Positions 33,874 to 43,222 of a stretch of 64,000 nt of DNA are shown in pieces. The stretch lies in NCBI RefSeq assembly GCF_042686125.1, contig NZ_JBHUOV010000001.1:372001-436000 (forward strand), in the 5' to 3' direction. Made by a program: the position numbers and the translations under genes. The stretch comes from Oceanihabitans iliipiscarium. Lineage in GTDB: Bacteria > Bacteroidota > Bacteroidia > Flavobacteriales > Flavobacteriaceae. Below the pieces are notes generated by a model, which was not told where the DNA came from, did no database searches, and was given only the letters and a program-made list of their open reading frames with translations. Each line of letters begins with the position of its first letter. Positions within the stretch are counted from its first letter, which is position 1.

Positions 33874-33911
33874 AAAATTTATTATTAAATATATCAGAAT
33901 AAAATATATAG

Positions 33912-35441
33912 ATGCTCACATTTAACGGAAAACTTGGAATTGAAGATTTTTACAAAATTATTATTGAAAACAAGACCATTAAAATTGATGATTCAGTGAT
34001 TCAAACTGTAGAAAAAAGTTTCGATTTTCTAAAAGAGTTTTCTGAAAATAAGGTCATCTATGGTGTGAATACAGGATTTGGCCCAATGGCTCAATATAAG
34101 ATTAAAGATTCTGAACGTATTCAATTACAATATAACTTAATACGTAGTCATGCTTCTGGAACAGGTAATCCTATTTCACCAATGTATGTCAAAGCAGCTA
34201 TGCTTGCGCGTTTAAACACCTTATCTCTTGGCCATTCTGGCGTTCATAAATCTGTAATTAATTTAATGACAGAGCTTATTAATAGAGATATTACACCTTT
34301 AATTTACGAACATGGTGGTGTTGGTGCTAGTGGTGACCTTGTACAGCTAGCACATTTAGCTTTAGTTTTAATAGGTGAAGGAGAAGTCTTTTACAAAGGA
34401 GAACGATTAGCAACCAAAGATGTTTTTAAAACAGAAAATCTACAGCCAATTTCTGTAGAACTTCGTGAAGGCTTAGCCTTAATGAATGGGACTTCTGTGA
34501 TGACAGGAATAGGCATTGTAAATACAATGTATACCAGACGTTTGCTAAATTGGATGATTTCTTGCTCTGCTGCTATTAATGAAATTGTAGAAGCATATGA
34601 TGACCATTTATCACAGGAATTAAATCAGTCTAAAAAACATATAGGTCAGCGCGAAATTGCCAAGAAAATGCGTGAGCACTTAACTGACAGTCAGTTGACT
34701 AGAAAAAGAGAGCATCATTTATATGAAAACAATAATGATAATATTGCTGTTTTTGAAGATAAAGTACAAGAATACTATTCGCTACGTTGTGTTCCTCAAA
34801 TTCTAGGTCCAGTTTTAGACACCTTAAATAATGTTGAAAGCATTCTAATCGAAGAAGTAAATTCAGCTAACGATAACCCTATTGTTGATGTAGAGAAAGA
34901 GCATGTGTATCATGGTGGAAACTTCCATGGTGATTATGTTTCTTTAGAAATGGATAAACTTAAAATTGTGGTAACTAAAATGAGTATGCTTGCCGAAAGA
35001 CAACTCAATTACTTATTAAACACAAGACTAAACGATATACTTCCTCCATTTGTAAATCTTGGTAAGTTGGGATTAAATTTTGGCATGCAAGGTGTTCAGT
35101 TTACAGCAACGTCAACAACTGCAGAGAATCAAACATTATCAAATCCTATGTATGTGCACAGTATTCCTAACAATAACGACAACCAAGATATTGTAAGTAT
35201 GGGAACCAATGCGGCTTTAATGACTAAAAAAGTAATTGAAAATGCATTTGAAGTCATGGCTATTGAGCTTATAACAGTAGTGCAAGCGATTGAACATTTA
35301 AAAGCTCAAGACAAAGTCTCTTCAAAAACAAGAAAATTGTATAATGAAATACGAAAATTAGTTCCTATCTTTACTGAAGACGTTATTATGTATCCATATG
35401 TAAATACTGTTAAAGACTATATCATTAACAATAAATCATAA
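33912..35441 (+). CDS. Tyrosine ammonia-lyase (HAL/PAL/TAL family)
   Basis: 509 residues. It converts L-tyrosine to 4-coumarate, the likely starter of the aryl polyene chain. The MIO cofactor forms from Ala-Ser-Gly in GGVGASGDL (about residues 139-141). VIYGVNTGFGPMAQY and NLIRSHASGTG closely match the biochemically studied Flavobacterium johnsoniae tyrosine ammonia-lyase as I recall it. That enzyme also has Ser-His at the selectivity position, where Rhodobacter TAL has His-Leu. Histidine lyase activity cannot be excluded from sequence, but the cluster context favours tyrosine. It is first gene of the long plus-strand operon. Confidence 0.93.
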   Translation: MLTFNGKLGIEDFYKIIIENKTIKIDDSVIQTVEKSFDFLKEFSENKVIYGVNTGFGPMAQYKIKDSERIQLQYNLIRSHASGTGNPISPMYVKAAMLARLNTLSLGHSGVHKSVINLMTELINRDITPLIYEHGGVGASGDLVQLAHLALVLIGEGEVFYKGERLATKDVFKTENLQPISVELREGLALMNGTSVMTGIGIVNTMYTRRLLNWMISCSAAINEIVEAYDDHLSQELNQSKKHIGQREIAKKMREHLTDSQLTRKREHHLYENNNDNIAVFEDKVQEYYSLRCVPQILGPVLDTLNNVESILIEEVNSANDNPIVDVEKEHVYHGGNFHGDYVSLEMDKLKIVVTKMSMLAERQLNYLLNTRLNDILPPFVNLGKLGLNFGMQGVQFTATSTTAENQTLSNPMYVHSIPNNNDNQDIVSMGTNAALMTKKVIENAFEVMAIELITVVQAIEHLKAQDKVSSKTRKLYNEIRKLVPIFTEDVIMYPYVNTVKDYIINNKS

Positions 35442-35456
35442 AAACAATTTCTTATT

Positions 35457-36584
35457 ATGAAAACTAAAATGCTATTAATCGTACTGCTGTTTTTAGGTGT
35501 AACAATAAACGCTCAAGAACTAGCGCTTGCAAATCAAGATGGAAAATTTGGTTATATCACTAAAACTGGGGAATGGGGAATTCAACCACAATTTAAAGTG
35601 GCAAAAAATTTCTCTGAAGATTTAGCTGAAGCCATGAACGATAAAAAAGAATGGGGTTATATTAACCGAAAAGGAGAATGGGTTATTCAACCTAGTTATG
35701 ATAAAACCAAAGCTTTTAATTCTGGGTTTGCCATTGTTTTAAAAGATAAAGAATGGTTTTACATAAATACTAAAGGTGAAAAAGCCTTAACTGATGTATC
35801 AACAGATAAAGTCTATGATTTTAACGAAGGTTTAGCGCAAATAAGACAAGGCGAAGCTGTTGGTTTTATTAATACTTCCGGAACTGTTGTTATTCAACCC
35901 AAATTTAATAAAGCTTTTGATTTTGAAAATGGTTATGCCAAAGTTAGAGAAGGTGAAAAATGGGGCTTGATAGACAAAACAGGAAATTATTTTGTAAAAA
36001 CAGAGTATGATGGTGTGAGTAATGTCTACAATGGTAATGTGGTTGCGACTAAAGGTGAACGTCATGGTTTGATTATTAATGGAGAATTCAAAGAAGTCTC
36101 TGGTGCGCAAAAGGTTTGGGATTTCTCAGTAAATAGCGACATCACTTATGCAAAGAAAAATGAAAAAATTGGATTTATAAATAAAAGCGGAGAATGGATT
36201 GTTGAACCAATCTACGATAAAGTAAGAGCTTTTGTTAATGGATTAGCACCTGTTTCAAATGATAAGAAATGGGGCTATATAGATACAACTGGAAATGTTG
36301 TAATTCCTTTAAAATATAGAGATGCTGAAATTTTTAGTAAAGACGGATTAGCACCTATAAAAATTGACAAACTTTGGGGGTTTATCAATAGCTCTGGAGA
36401 ACAAGTTATCGATGACAAGTACATAATTACAGCTGGAGGATTCTCGCTCTTTAAAAAGAACAACGAAAAAGGATTTATTAATGGCTTAGCTCGTGTAAAA
36501 GACAAAAAACTTTGGAGTTATATTAACAAAAAAGGAGAGGTCTTAAATAACATGGAATTTAAGAATCTTGAATTATTTAAATAA
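35457..36584 (+). CDS. Secreted WG-repeat protein
   Basis: 375 residues. A signal peptide (KTKMLLIVLLFLGVTINAQ) precedes about ten WG repeats of about 35 residues (pattern WGYINxKGEWVIxPxYD, for example at GKFGYITKTGEW, EWGYINRKGEW, KIGFINKSGEW and KWGYIDTTGN). WG repeats probably form beta structures for protein contacts. It lies between TAL and the FabG-type gene with short gaps, so it is probably co-expressed with the pigment genes, though its job there is not known. Confidence 0.88.
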   Translation: MKTKMLLIVLLFLGVTINAQELALANQDGKFGYITKTGEWGIQPQFKVAKNFSEDLAEAMNDKKEWGYINRKGEWVIQPSYDKTKAFNSGFAIVLKDKEWFYINTKGEKALTDVSTDKVYDFNEGLAQIRQGEAVGFINTSGTVVIQPKFNKAFDFENGYAKVREGEKWGLIDKTGNYFVKTEYDGVSNVYNGNVVATKGERHGLIINGEFKEVSGAQKVWDFSVNSDITYAKKNEKIGFINKSGEWIVEPIYDKVRAFVNGLAPVSNDKKWGYIDTTGNVVIPLKYRDAEIFSKDGLAPIKIDKLWGFINSSGEQVIDDKYIITAGGFSLFKKNNEKGFINGLARVKDKKLWSYINKKGEVLNNMEFKNLELFK

Positions 36585-36607
36585 TAATCCCAAATAAAAA
36601 TTTATAC

Positions 36608-37339
36608 ATGAAGTGTGCCCTAATAACTGGTGGTTCTAGAGGAATTGGAAAAGCCATTTGTATTCAACTTGCAAAAGATACAGACTATCACATTTTAATT
36701 AATTACAATAGTAATGAAGACGCAGCAAAAAACACTCTAAAAGATGTTGAAGCTGCAGGAAATACTGGAGAATTAATTCCATTTAATGTTACAGATTCCG
36801 AGCAAGTAAAATCTCAATTAGATGCTTGGCAAGAAAAAAATCCTGAAGCATTAATTGAAGTGATTATTAATAATGCTGGAATTACAAAAGATGGCTTATT
36901 TATGTGGATGCCAAAAGAAGATTGGCAAAATGTAATCAACACCTCCTTAAATGGTTTCTTTAATGTTACCAATCATCTTATTCAAAAAATGTTGCGAAAT
37001 CGTTTTGGTCGTGTTATCAATATCGCTTCGGTGTCTGGTGTAAAAGGCACTCCAGGGCAAACCAACTATTCTGCTGCAAAAGGTGCCATTGTAGCAGCAA
37101 CCAAAGCACTTTCTCAAGAAGTGGCTAAACGTAATATTACCGTTAATGCTGTTGCTCCTGGTTTTATAAAATCAGATATGACTGCAGATTTAGATGAAAA
37201 AGAACTTAAAAAACTTATTCCTGCCAACCGTTTTGGTGAAGCACAAGAAGTTGCTGATTTAGTTTCTTTTTTAGTTTCCAAAAAGTCTTCATATATTACT
37301 GGTGAAGTTGTTAATATTAATGGCGGAATTTACTCTTAG
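36608..37339 (+). CDS. FabG-type 3-oxoacyl-ACP reductase of the pigment cluster
   Basis: A 243-residue SDR. NADPH binding is by TGGSRGIGKA, and the active site has NIASVSG with Tyr154 and Lys158 in NYSAAKGA. NNAGITKDGLFMWM, a FabG-like signature, is intact. It would reduce beta-ketoacyl-ACP intermediates during polyene chain extension, the role of ApeQ in characterised aryl polyene systems. It lies 23 bases before a ketosynthase gene. Confidence 0.92.
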   Translation: MKCALITGGSRGIGKAICIQLAKDTDYHILINYNSNEDAAKNTLKDVEAAGNTGELIPFNVTDSEQVKSQLDAWQEKNPEALIEVIINNAGITKDGLFMWMPKEDWQNVINTSLNGFFNVTNHLIQKMLRNRFGRVINIASVSGVKGTPGQTNYSAAKGAIVAATKALSQEVAKRNITVNAVAPGFIKSDMTADLDEKELKKLIPANRFGEAQEVADLVSFLVSKKSSYITGEVVNINGGIYS

Positions 37340-37362
37340 TTAAATTGATGCAGTAAATAATT

Positions 37363-38580
37363 ATGAAGAGAGTTGTTATAACTGGAATGGGAATTTATTC
37401 CTGTATAGGAAAAAATCTGGAAGAAGTAAAGACGTCATTGTACAATGGGAAGTCTGGTATAATCTATGACCCAGAACGTAAAGATTTTGGTTATCGCTCT
37501 CCTTTAACTGGAATGGTAGATAGTCCCAATCTAAAAAAAATATTGTCTAGAAGAGAACGCATTAGCTTAGGAGATGAAGGCGCATATGCTTATGTCGCAA
37601 CCGTTGAAGCTCTTGAAAATGCAAAAATCACACAAGATTTTTTAGATAACAACGAAGTTGGGATTCTCTATGGAAATGATAGTACAGCTAAAGCTATTGT
37701 AGATTCTGTAGATAAGATTAGAGAAAAAAAAGACACTACACTTGTGGGTTCTGGCGCTATTTTTCAAGCCATGAACTCTACGGTTACCATGAACTTATCA
37801 ACCTTGTTTAAACTTACTGGTGTAAATTTTACTATAAGTGCTGCCTGTGCAAGTGGATCTCATGCTATTGGTATGGCATATCAACTCATTAAAAGTGGTC
37901 TTCAAGATTGTGTGATTTGTGGTGGTGCTCAAGAAATTAACAAATATGCTATGGGTAGTTTTGATGGTTTGGGAGTCTTTGCCATGAACCTAGAACAGCC
38001 TGAAAAAGCTTCAAGACCTTTTGATAAAAACAGAGATGGCTTAGTGCCTAGTGGTGGTGCAGCTACATTAATTGTTGAAAGCTATGAATCTGCTATTAAG
38101 CGTGGTGCACCTATTTTAGCAGAAATTATTGGTTATGGCTTTTCGTCAAACGGAGAGCATATCTCAACACCAAATGTTATTGGCCCTTCAAAGGCCATGA
38201 GCAAGGCCATAGAGCAAGCTAATATTGACCCTTCGGTAATTGAATATGTTAATGCGCATGCGACCTCTACTCCTGTAGGTGATGCTAATGAAGCTAAAGC
38301 TATTTTTAATGTTTTTGGTGAAAATGGGCCTTATGTAAGCTCTACAAAATCAATGACTGGACATGAATGTTGGATGGCTGGAGCTAGTGAAGTGATATAT
38401 TCTATGCTCATGATGCAACATAATTTTATAGCACCTAATATTAATTTAGAGGAAGCTGATGAGGATGCTAAAAAATTAAATTTGGTAAGTAAAACGTTAG
38501 ATAAAAAATTTGATGTATTTTTGTCCAATTCTTTTGGATTTGGAGGAACAAATTCAGCATTAATAATAAAAAAATTATAA
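37363..38580 (+). CDS. Beta-ketoacyl-ACP synthase (FabF-like), active triad intact
   Basis: 405 residues. The thiolase-fold KS triad is present: Cys162 in SAACASGSH, His299 in NAHATSTPVGDANEAKA and His334 in SMTGHECWMAG. The C-terminal SNSFGFGGTNSALI is standard. The His299 motif reads HATST where the usual text is HGTST. It should condense malonyl-ACP with acyl chains, either for the polyene or for the alkyl precursors of the resorcinol. An ACP gene follows after 6 bases. Confidence 0.93.
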   Translation: MKRVVITGMGIYSCIGKNLEEVKTSLYNGKSGIIYDPERKDFGYRSPLTGMVDSPNLKKILSRRERISLGDEGAYAYVATVEALENAKITQDFLDNNEVGILYGNDSTAKAIVDSVDKIREKKDTTLVGSGAIFQAMNSTVTMNLSTLFKLTGVNFTISAACASGSHAIGMAYQLIKSGLQDCVICGGAQEINKYAMGSFDGLGVFAMNLEQPEKASRPFDKNRDGLVPSGGAATLIVESYESAIKRGAPILAEIIGYGFSSNGEHISTPNVIGPSKAMSKAIEQANIDPSVIEYVNAHATSTPVGDANEAKAIFNVFGENGPYVSSTKSMTGHECWMAGASEVIYSMLMMQHNFIAPNINLEEADEDAKKLNLVSKTLDKKFDVFLSNSFGFGGTNSALIIKKL

Positions 38581-38586
38581 TACAAA

Positions 38587-38829
38587 ATGACTAAAGAGGT
38601 TATTATTGATAAGATAAACGACTTTCTTATAGATGAGTTTGAGGTGGAGTCTGAAGACATAGCACCTGAAGCAAACTTAAAAGATACTCTAGAATTAGAT
38701 AGCTTAGACTTCGTTGACCTAGTTGTTGCTGTTGAGTCTAACTTTGGTGTGAAATTAGTTGGAGAAGATTTTGTAAACGTAGAATCACTTCAAGATTTCT
38801 ATGATCTCATTGAAAACAAATTAAGCTAA
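38587..38829 (+). CDS. Acyl carrier protein 1 of the pigment cluster
   Basis: 80 residues. The phosphopantetheine attachment serine is in LELDSLDFVDL (about 37). The acidic four-helix profile is typical of type II ACPs. It sits directly between the FabF-like ketosynthase and the LpxL-like acyltransferase, suggesting it carries chains for both. A second ACP is at 49465, so two chain-building lines (polyene and dialkylresorcinol) may use different carriers. Confidence 0.93.
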   Translation: MTKEVIIDKINDFLIDEFEVESEDIAPEANLKDTLELDSLDFVDLVVAVESNFGVKLVGEDFVNVESLQDFYDLIENKLS

Positions 38830-38846
38830 ACTTACTTTAAATATTT

Positions 38847-39740
38847 ATGGCTGCTGAATGGCAAGGAAAGTCCAGAGGAACAGTTTTTGGGTACAAAATT
38901 TTTGTCTTTTGTATGAAAACTTTCGGGATAGGTTCAGCTTACTTCATATTATATTTTGTAGCTTTCTATTTTTGTTTCTTTGCTGGCGACAGTACTAAAG
39001 CTAGTTTCTATTATTTTCATAAGAGACGCAAAAACTCTACACTTAAGAGTGTCCTTAATGTCTATAAAAGTTACTATGTCTTTGGCCAAACCATAATAGA
39101 CAAAGTCGCTATTTCTTCAGGATTAAGAGATAAATTTACCTACCATTTTGATGGTGTTGAACTTATAAATAAAGCTTTAAAACAAAAAAAAGGAGGCATC
39201 CTAATAAGTGCTCATGTTGGTAATTTTGAAATCGCCGAGCACTTTTTTGGAGAACTAGAAGAAAACACCTCTATTAGCATCTTAACAACAGATTCTGAGC
39301 ATTCAGCTATCAAAGAATATCTTGAAAGTGTCACAGATAAACCTAGAGTAAATCTTATTTTTATTCAAGAAGATTTATCACATGTTTTTGAAATTAATGC
39401 CGCATTAGCTCGTAATGAACTCGTTGTAATTACTGGAGACAGATACATTAAAGGTTCTAAATATTTAACCGAGGATTTATTAAATCAAGTCGCAAAATTT
39501 CCAGCAGGACCATTTATGCTAGCGTCTCGATTAAAAGTTCCCGTATTGTTTGTGTATGTAATGAAAGAAACCAACAAGCATTACCACCTGTTTACCAGAC
39601 AAGCAAAGGCTAAACACAGAGATGCACAAGCGCTTTTACAAGAATATGCTTCTAGTGTTTCATGGATGTTAAAAAAATACCCTTTACAATGGTTTAACTA
39701 TTTTGATTTTTGGGAAGTCTTAAATGAGAAAAAACAATAA
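38847..39740 (+). CDS. LpxL/HtrB-like membrane acyltransferase
   Basis: 297 residues. An N-terminal hydrophobic anchor (about 17-45) precedes the lipid A lauroyltransferase-type domain, with the catalytic His-x4-Glu motif in SAHVGNFEIAEHF (about 121-133) and later TGDRYIKGSKY and FPAGPFMLASRL. LpxL enzymes move acyl groups from ACP to a lipid acceptor at the inner membrane. In this cluster it might transfer a completed chain from ACP to the resorcinol or to a lipid anchor; that is inference. Confidence 0.88.
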   Translation: MAAEWQGKSRGTVFGYKIFVFCMKTFGIGSAYFILYFVAFYFCFFAGDSTKASFYYFHKRRKNSTLKSVLNVYKSYYVFGQTIIDKVAISSGLRDKFTYHFDGVELINKALKQKKGGILISAHVGNFEIAEHFFGELEENTSISILTTDSEHSAIKEYLESVTDKPRVNLIFIQEDLSHVFEINAALARNELVVITGDRYIKGSKYLTEDLLNQVAKFPAGPFMLASRLKVPVLFVYVMKETNKHYHLFTRQAKAKHRDAQALLQEYASSVSWMLKKYPLQWFNYFDFWEVLNEKKQ

Positions 39741-39850
39741 TAATTGTCTTTAGAGTATAAATTTCGCAAAAGTATTTGCGATATCTTATTTACTCTTGCT
39801 CTAGTTTCCATATATTAACTTTTATTCAGAAATTACACAAAATTTATCTT

Positions 39851-40765
39851 TTGAAAAACGTTTTAGTAATACATTATTCTCAGTCTGGACAACTTACAGA
39901 AATAGTAAATAATATTGCCACTCCTTTAACTAATGATGGCATTCAGGTGGATTACCATAGAATAAAAATGGAAAAACCGTTCCCTTTTCCTTGGAATAAG
40001 GCTGCCTTTTTTGGCGCATTCCCTGAAACATTTCTTCAAGTTCCTGAAAAAGTTAATGCGGTTCCTCAAAATATATTAAATAAAAAATACGATTTAATTA
40101 TTTTAGGATATCAAGTGTGGTACTTAACGCCTTCTATACCTATTAATTCATTTTTAAACACGCCTGATGCCAAACAACTATTAGCAAATACACCTGTTGT
40201 AACCGTTATTGGTTGTAGGAATATGTGGATTATGGCTCAGGAAAAAATGAAGAAAACGCTCAAAGAATTACAAGCGAATTTAGTTGGTAACATTGCGCTA
40301 GTCGACAGACATATAAATCACATTAGTGTAATTACTATTTCTGAATGGATGTTCTCGGGAAAAAAAGAACGCTTTCTTGGTGTTTTTCCAAAACCAGGTG
40401 TGTCTCAAAAAGATATTAATGAGGCTGTAAAATTTAGCCCAATTATTTCAAAATATATAAATAAAGGTGATTTTTCACAATTACAAAAAGCTCTTTTACA
40501 AGAAAATGCCGTAAAAATTAAACCATTTTTAGTGACAACAGATAAACGCGCAAATCTTATTTTTTCAAAATGGGCAAAATTAATTCAATCAAAAGGCGAT
40601 AAAAATAGCCAAAAACGCATATTTTGGGTAAAATTTTTCAATTATTATCTATTATTTGCCATTTGGATTATTGCTCCTATAGTTTTTATCTTATTTTTGT
40701 TGACTTATATATTTTCAATACATAAAATAAAGAAAGACAAATTATATTATTCGTCTGTAAAATAA
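39851..40765 (+). CDS. darA: DarA, dialkylresorcinol-forming enzyme, TTG start
   Basis: 304 residues from TTG 39851. No ATG lies near the conserved KNVLVIHYSQSGQLTEIVNNI start, and the open frame reaches further upstream only without homologous-looking sequence. The N-terminal flavodoxin-like phosphate loop (HYSQSGQ), GYQVWYLTPSIPINSFL and VVTVIGCRNMW match DarA-family proteins, often labelled condensing enzyme. In characterised Dar pathways, DarB condenses and cyclises and DarA aromatises the ring, which fits a flavodoxin fold. A C-terminal hydrophobic segment (about 262-290) suggests membrane association. The darB gene follows 17 bases later. Confidence 0.88.
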   Translation: MKNVLVIHYSQSGQLTEIVNNIATPLTNDGIQVDYHRIKMEKPFPFPWNKAAFFGAFPETFLQVPEKVNAVPQNILNKKYDLIILGYQVWYLTPSIPINSFLNTPDAKQLLANTPVVTVIGCRNMWIMAQEKMKKTLKELQANLVGNIALVDRHINHISVITISEWMFSGKKERFLGVFPKPGVSQKDINEAVKFSPIISKYINKGDFSQLQKALLQENAVKIKPFLVTTDKRANLIFSKWAKLIQSKGDKNSQKRIFWVKFFNYYLLFAIWIIAPIVFILFLLTYIFSIHKIKKDKLYYSSVK

Positions 40766-40782
40766 TAGAGTAAGGCATTAAA

Positions 40783-41916
40783 ATGAAGGAAGTTTACATA
40801 AACAGAATTTCAAAATATCTCCCAAATCATCCCATTAGCAATGATGAAATGGAAGGTAAATTAGGTATTATTAATGGCAGAGCTTCAAAAGGAAGACGAA
40901 TTGTTTTACGTAACAATCAAATTAAAACCAGATATTACGCTATTGATGACCATGGCAATATCACACATAATAATGCACAACTTACCAAGGAAGCTATCGT
41001 AGGTTTATGCGACGATGATTTTAAAGCAGAAGATATTGAACTTTTATCTTGTGGCACCTCTAGCCCTGATCAAATATTACCATCTCATGCTGCCATGGTT
41101 CATGGCTTTTTGAAAAATGGAAATATAGAAATCAACTCGCCTTCTGGTGCATGTTGTTCAGGAATGAACGCCCTTAAATATGGTTATTTAGCAGTAAAAG
41201 CTGGTCAAACTAAAAATGCTGTTTGTACAGGTTCTGAACGTACCTCGTCTTGGATGATGGCTGATACTTTTGAAGAAGAACTTCAGTACCTTCAAACTTT
41301 AGAAGACAATCCTATCCTTGCCTTTAACAAAGATTTTTTGCGTTGGATGCTCTCTGATGGTGCTGGCGCTTTTTTATTAGAAAGTGAGCCTAAAGGACAT
41401 CTGCCATTAAAAATTGAATGGATGGAAGGCTATTCTTATGCTCATGAAGTTGAAGCCTGCATGTATGCTGGAGGAGACAAATTAGAAGATGGCTTTTTAA
41501 AACCTTGGAGTGAATACCCTTCAGATCAATGGAGTAAAAAATCACTATTTGCTATGAAGCAAGATGTGAAACTTCTTGGTGAAAATATTTTGGTAAAAGG
41601 TGTTGACAGCTTAAAAATGGCACTAGATAAAAATAACCTGAAGCCTGAAGACATCGATTATTATTTACCACATATTTCTTCGTATTATTTTAAAGAAAGT
41701 TTATACAAAGAAATGATTGCTCAAGGTGTTGAAATTCCTTGGGAAAATTGGTTTATGAACCTAAGTAAAGTAGGTAATGTTGGTGCTGGTTCTATCTATA
41801 TTATGTTAGAAGAATTAGTCCATTCAGGAAAGCTTAAAAAAGGAGATAAAATATTACTTTCTGTTCCTGAAAGTGCTCGTTTTGCTTATGCCTATGCACT
41901 TTTAACCGTTTGTTAA
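40783..41916 (+). CDS. darB: DarB, KAS III-like dialkylresorcinol condensing enzyme
   Basis: 377 residues. The FabH-type nucleophile is Cys124 in PSGACCSGM, the His is in YLPHISSYYF, and the Asn is in LSKVGNVGAGS. This family joins two beta-ketoacyl or related thioesters and closes the ring to a cyclohexanedione that becomes a 2,5-dialkylresorcinol. Pairing with darA immediately upstream is diagnostic. The downstream hotdog gene starts on the next base after the stop. Confidence 0.93.
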   Translation: MKEVYINRISKYLPNHPISNDEMEGKLGIINGRASKGRRIVLRNNQIKTRYYAIDDHGNITHNNAQLTKEAIVGLCDDDFKAEDIELLSCGTSSPDQILPSHAAMVHGFLKNGNIEINSPSGACCSGMNALKYGYLAVKAGQTKNAVCTGSERTSSWMMADTFEEELQYLQTLEDNPILAFNKDFLRWMLSDGAGAFLLESEPKGHLPLKIEWMEGYSYAHEVEACMYAGGDKLEDGFLKPWSEYPSDQWSKKSLFAMKQDVKLLGENILVKGVDSLKMALDKNNLKPEDIDYYLPHISSYYFKESLYKEMIAQGVEIPWENWFMNLSKVGNVGAGSIYIMLEELVHSGKLKKGDKILLSVPESARFAYAYALLTVC

Positions 41917-42348
41917 ATGACATCTACCAACTTACCAATTACAGATATTTCGAAATTAATTCCTCAGAAAACACCATTTGTAATGGTTGATACTTTATTG
42001 GAATTTTCAAACGAAAAGATAGTCTCTGGGTTTAAAATCCTTGACTCTAATCTTTTTGTAAAAGATGGTGTTTTTTTAGAATCTGGACTAATTGAAAATA
42101 TGGCACAAACTGTAGCATTGCATACAGGTTATGATTATTTTTTAAAAGGAGAAGATGCTCCTACAGGATATATAGGTTCTATAAAAAAAGTAGACGTTTT
42201 TCAATTACCTAAGCTAAACGAAACTATTACAACCGAAGCTTTTATTCTTCATGAATTTATGGGAGTCACAATGGTAGAAGTTAAGGCATATAATGCAAGT
42301 AAAATTGAAATAGCTTCAGCGCAAATGAAAACTGTTATCGCTAACTAA
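41917..42348 (+). CDS. Hotdog 3-hydroxyacyl-ACP dehydratase-like protein, His missing
   Basis: 143 residues with a FabZ-like hotdog core (LIPQKTPFVMVDTLLEF, then LIENMAQTVALHTG). The catalytic Glu equivalent is Glu60 in LIENMAQ, but the position where FabZ has its histidine reads FVKDGVF and has no His. Alone it may be inactive. FabZ active sites form across a dimer interface, so pairing with a His-bearing partner (42348 or 54667 genes) could restore activity, like the ApeI:ApeP heterodimer of aryl polyene systems. Confidence 0.85.
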   Translation: MTSTNLPITDISKLIPQKTPFVMVDTLLEFSNEKIVSGFKILDSNLFVKDGVFLESGLIENMAQTVALHTGYDYFLKGEDAPTGYIGSIKKVDVFQLPKLNETITTEAFILHEFMGVTMVEVKAYNASKIEIASAQMKTVIAN

Positions 42349-42806
42349 TGGATAAGTTTCAATCACTAGATATTACAAAATTTTTACCACATCGTGCACC
42401 TTTTTTAATGGTGGACAATGTTTTATCTATTGATGACGAACACGTGTCTACTTCATTTAAAATACTTCCCGATTGTATTTTTATTCATGACCACGTTTTT
42501 AATGAAATGGGCTTAATTGAAAACGCTGCCCAAACCTGCTCTTCTATAGTAGGTAAAAGTTATTTTGAAGAAGATGACTTAGAAGGTGAAGGCACTAAAC
42601 TTATTGGGTTTATTAGTGCCATAAAAAAAGTAACTGTTTATGATTGCCCAACTATTGGTGAAACTATAGTGTCTAATGCGAATTTAAAGTCTAGATTCGA
42701 TTCTGACCATTATAGTATTTGTACTTTAGAATGTACTATTTCAGCTTCCGATAAAGAATTATTATCTTGTGAAATGAATTTATTTATTCAAGAAATAAAT
42801 CAATAA
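42348..42806 (+). CDS. Hotdog 3-hydroxyacyl-ACP dehydratase-like protein
   Basis: 152 residues, sequence-related to the preceding gene (FLPHRAPFLMVDNVLSI; MGLIENAAQTCSSIVG), so the pair probably arose by duplication. Histidines 47 and 49 (FIHDHVF) and Glu58 are present, so both general-acid and base residues could be supplied, though the loop is shorter than FabZ's GHFPGxPxxPG. It overlaps the upstream gene by one base, which supports a 1:1 complex. The proposed role is removal of water after FabG-type reduction to build conjugated double bonds. Confidence 0.87.
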   Translation: MDKFQSLDITKFLPHRAPFLMVDNVLSIDDEHVSTSFKILPDCIFIHDHVFNEMGLIENAAQTCSSIVGKSYFEEDDLEGEGTKLIGFISAIKKVTVYDCPTIGETIVSNANLKSRFDSDHYSICTLECTISASDKELLSCEMNLFIQEINQ

Positions 42807-42814
42807 TTTCAATT

Positions 42815-43222
42815 ATGAAAAAAAGTGAAGTCCCACAAGATAAGAGCAACTTAGAGTCCGCTAATTTTAAAGAGCTTTGTTATGCTGTCGATGAAAATGG
42901 AGAATATACGACGGCTCATAGCACAGGTTGGGATCCTAAAACTATTGCTCTAGATAATGCCATTCAGGAAATCAACCAACGTGTTGAAGATGCAAAGACA
43001 AAGGTTATTAACAACCAAACGAGTCCTATTGAATATTTCATGGAACTACATAAAATGGATCTTCCTATTTTAGCAAGTTATGTAGGCTTTTGGAAATGGC
43101 GTGTGAAACGTCATTTTAAACCCAATGTTTTTAACAAATTATCTGATAAGACCCTTCAAAAATATGCTGATGTTTTTGAAATTAGTATTGCTCAACTTAA
43201 AAATATAGAACATGCAAATTGA
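42815..43222 (+). CDS. Conserved pigment-cluster protein of unknown function
   Basis: A 135-residue soluble protein I cannot assign. The first half (FKELCYAVDENGEYTTAHSTGWDPK, then a helix with AIQEINQRVEDAKTKV) is followed by a helical, Trp-rich part (YVGFWKWRVKRHFKP) and an end resembling a small helix-turn-helix (LQKYADVFEISIAQLKNI). It overlaps the BtrH-like gene by 11 bases, which suggests a functional partnership with it. Confidence 0.75.
   Translation: MKKSEVPQDKSNLESANFKELCYAVDENGEYTTAHSTGWDPKTIALDNAIQEINQRVEDAKTKVINNQTSPIEYFMELHKMDLPILASYVGFWKWRVKRHFKPNVFNKLSDKTLQKYADVFEISIAQLKNIEHAN

Noticed and set aside
38331..38660. Antisense open frame spanning the KS end and ACP 1
   Set aside because: It overlaps two well-supported genes on the other strand and has Ser/Leu-rich shadow composition.
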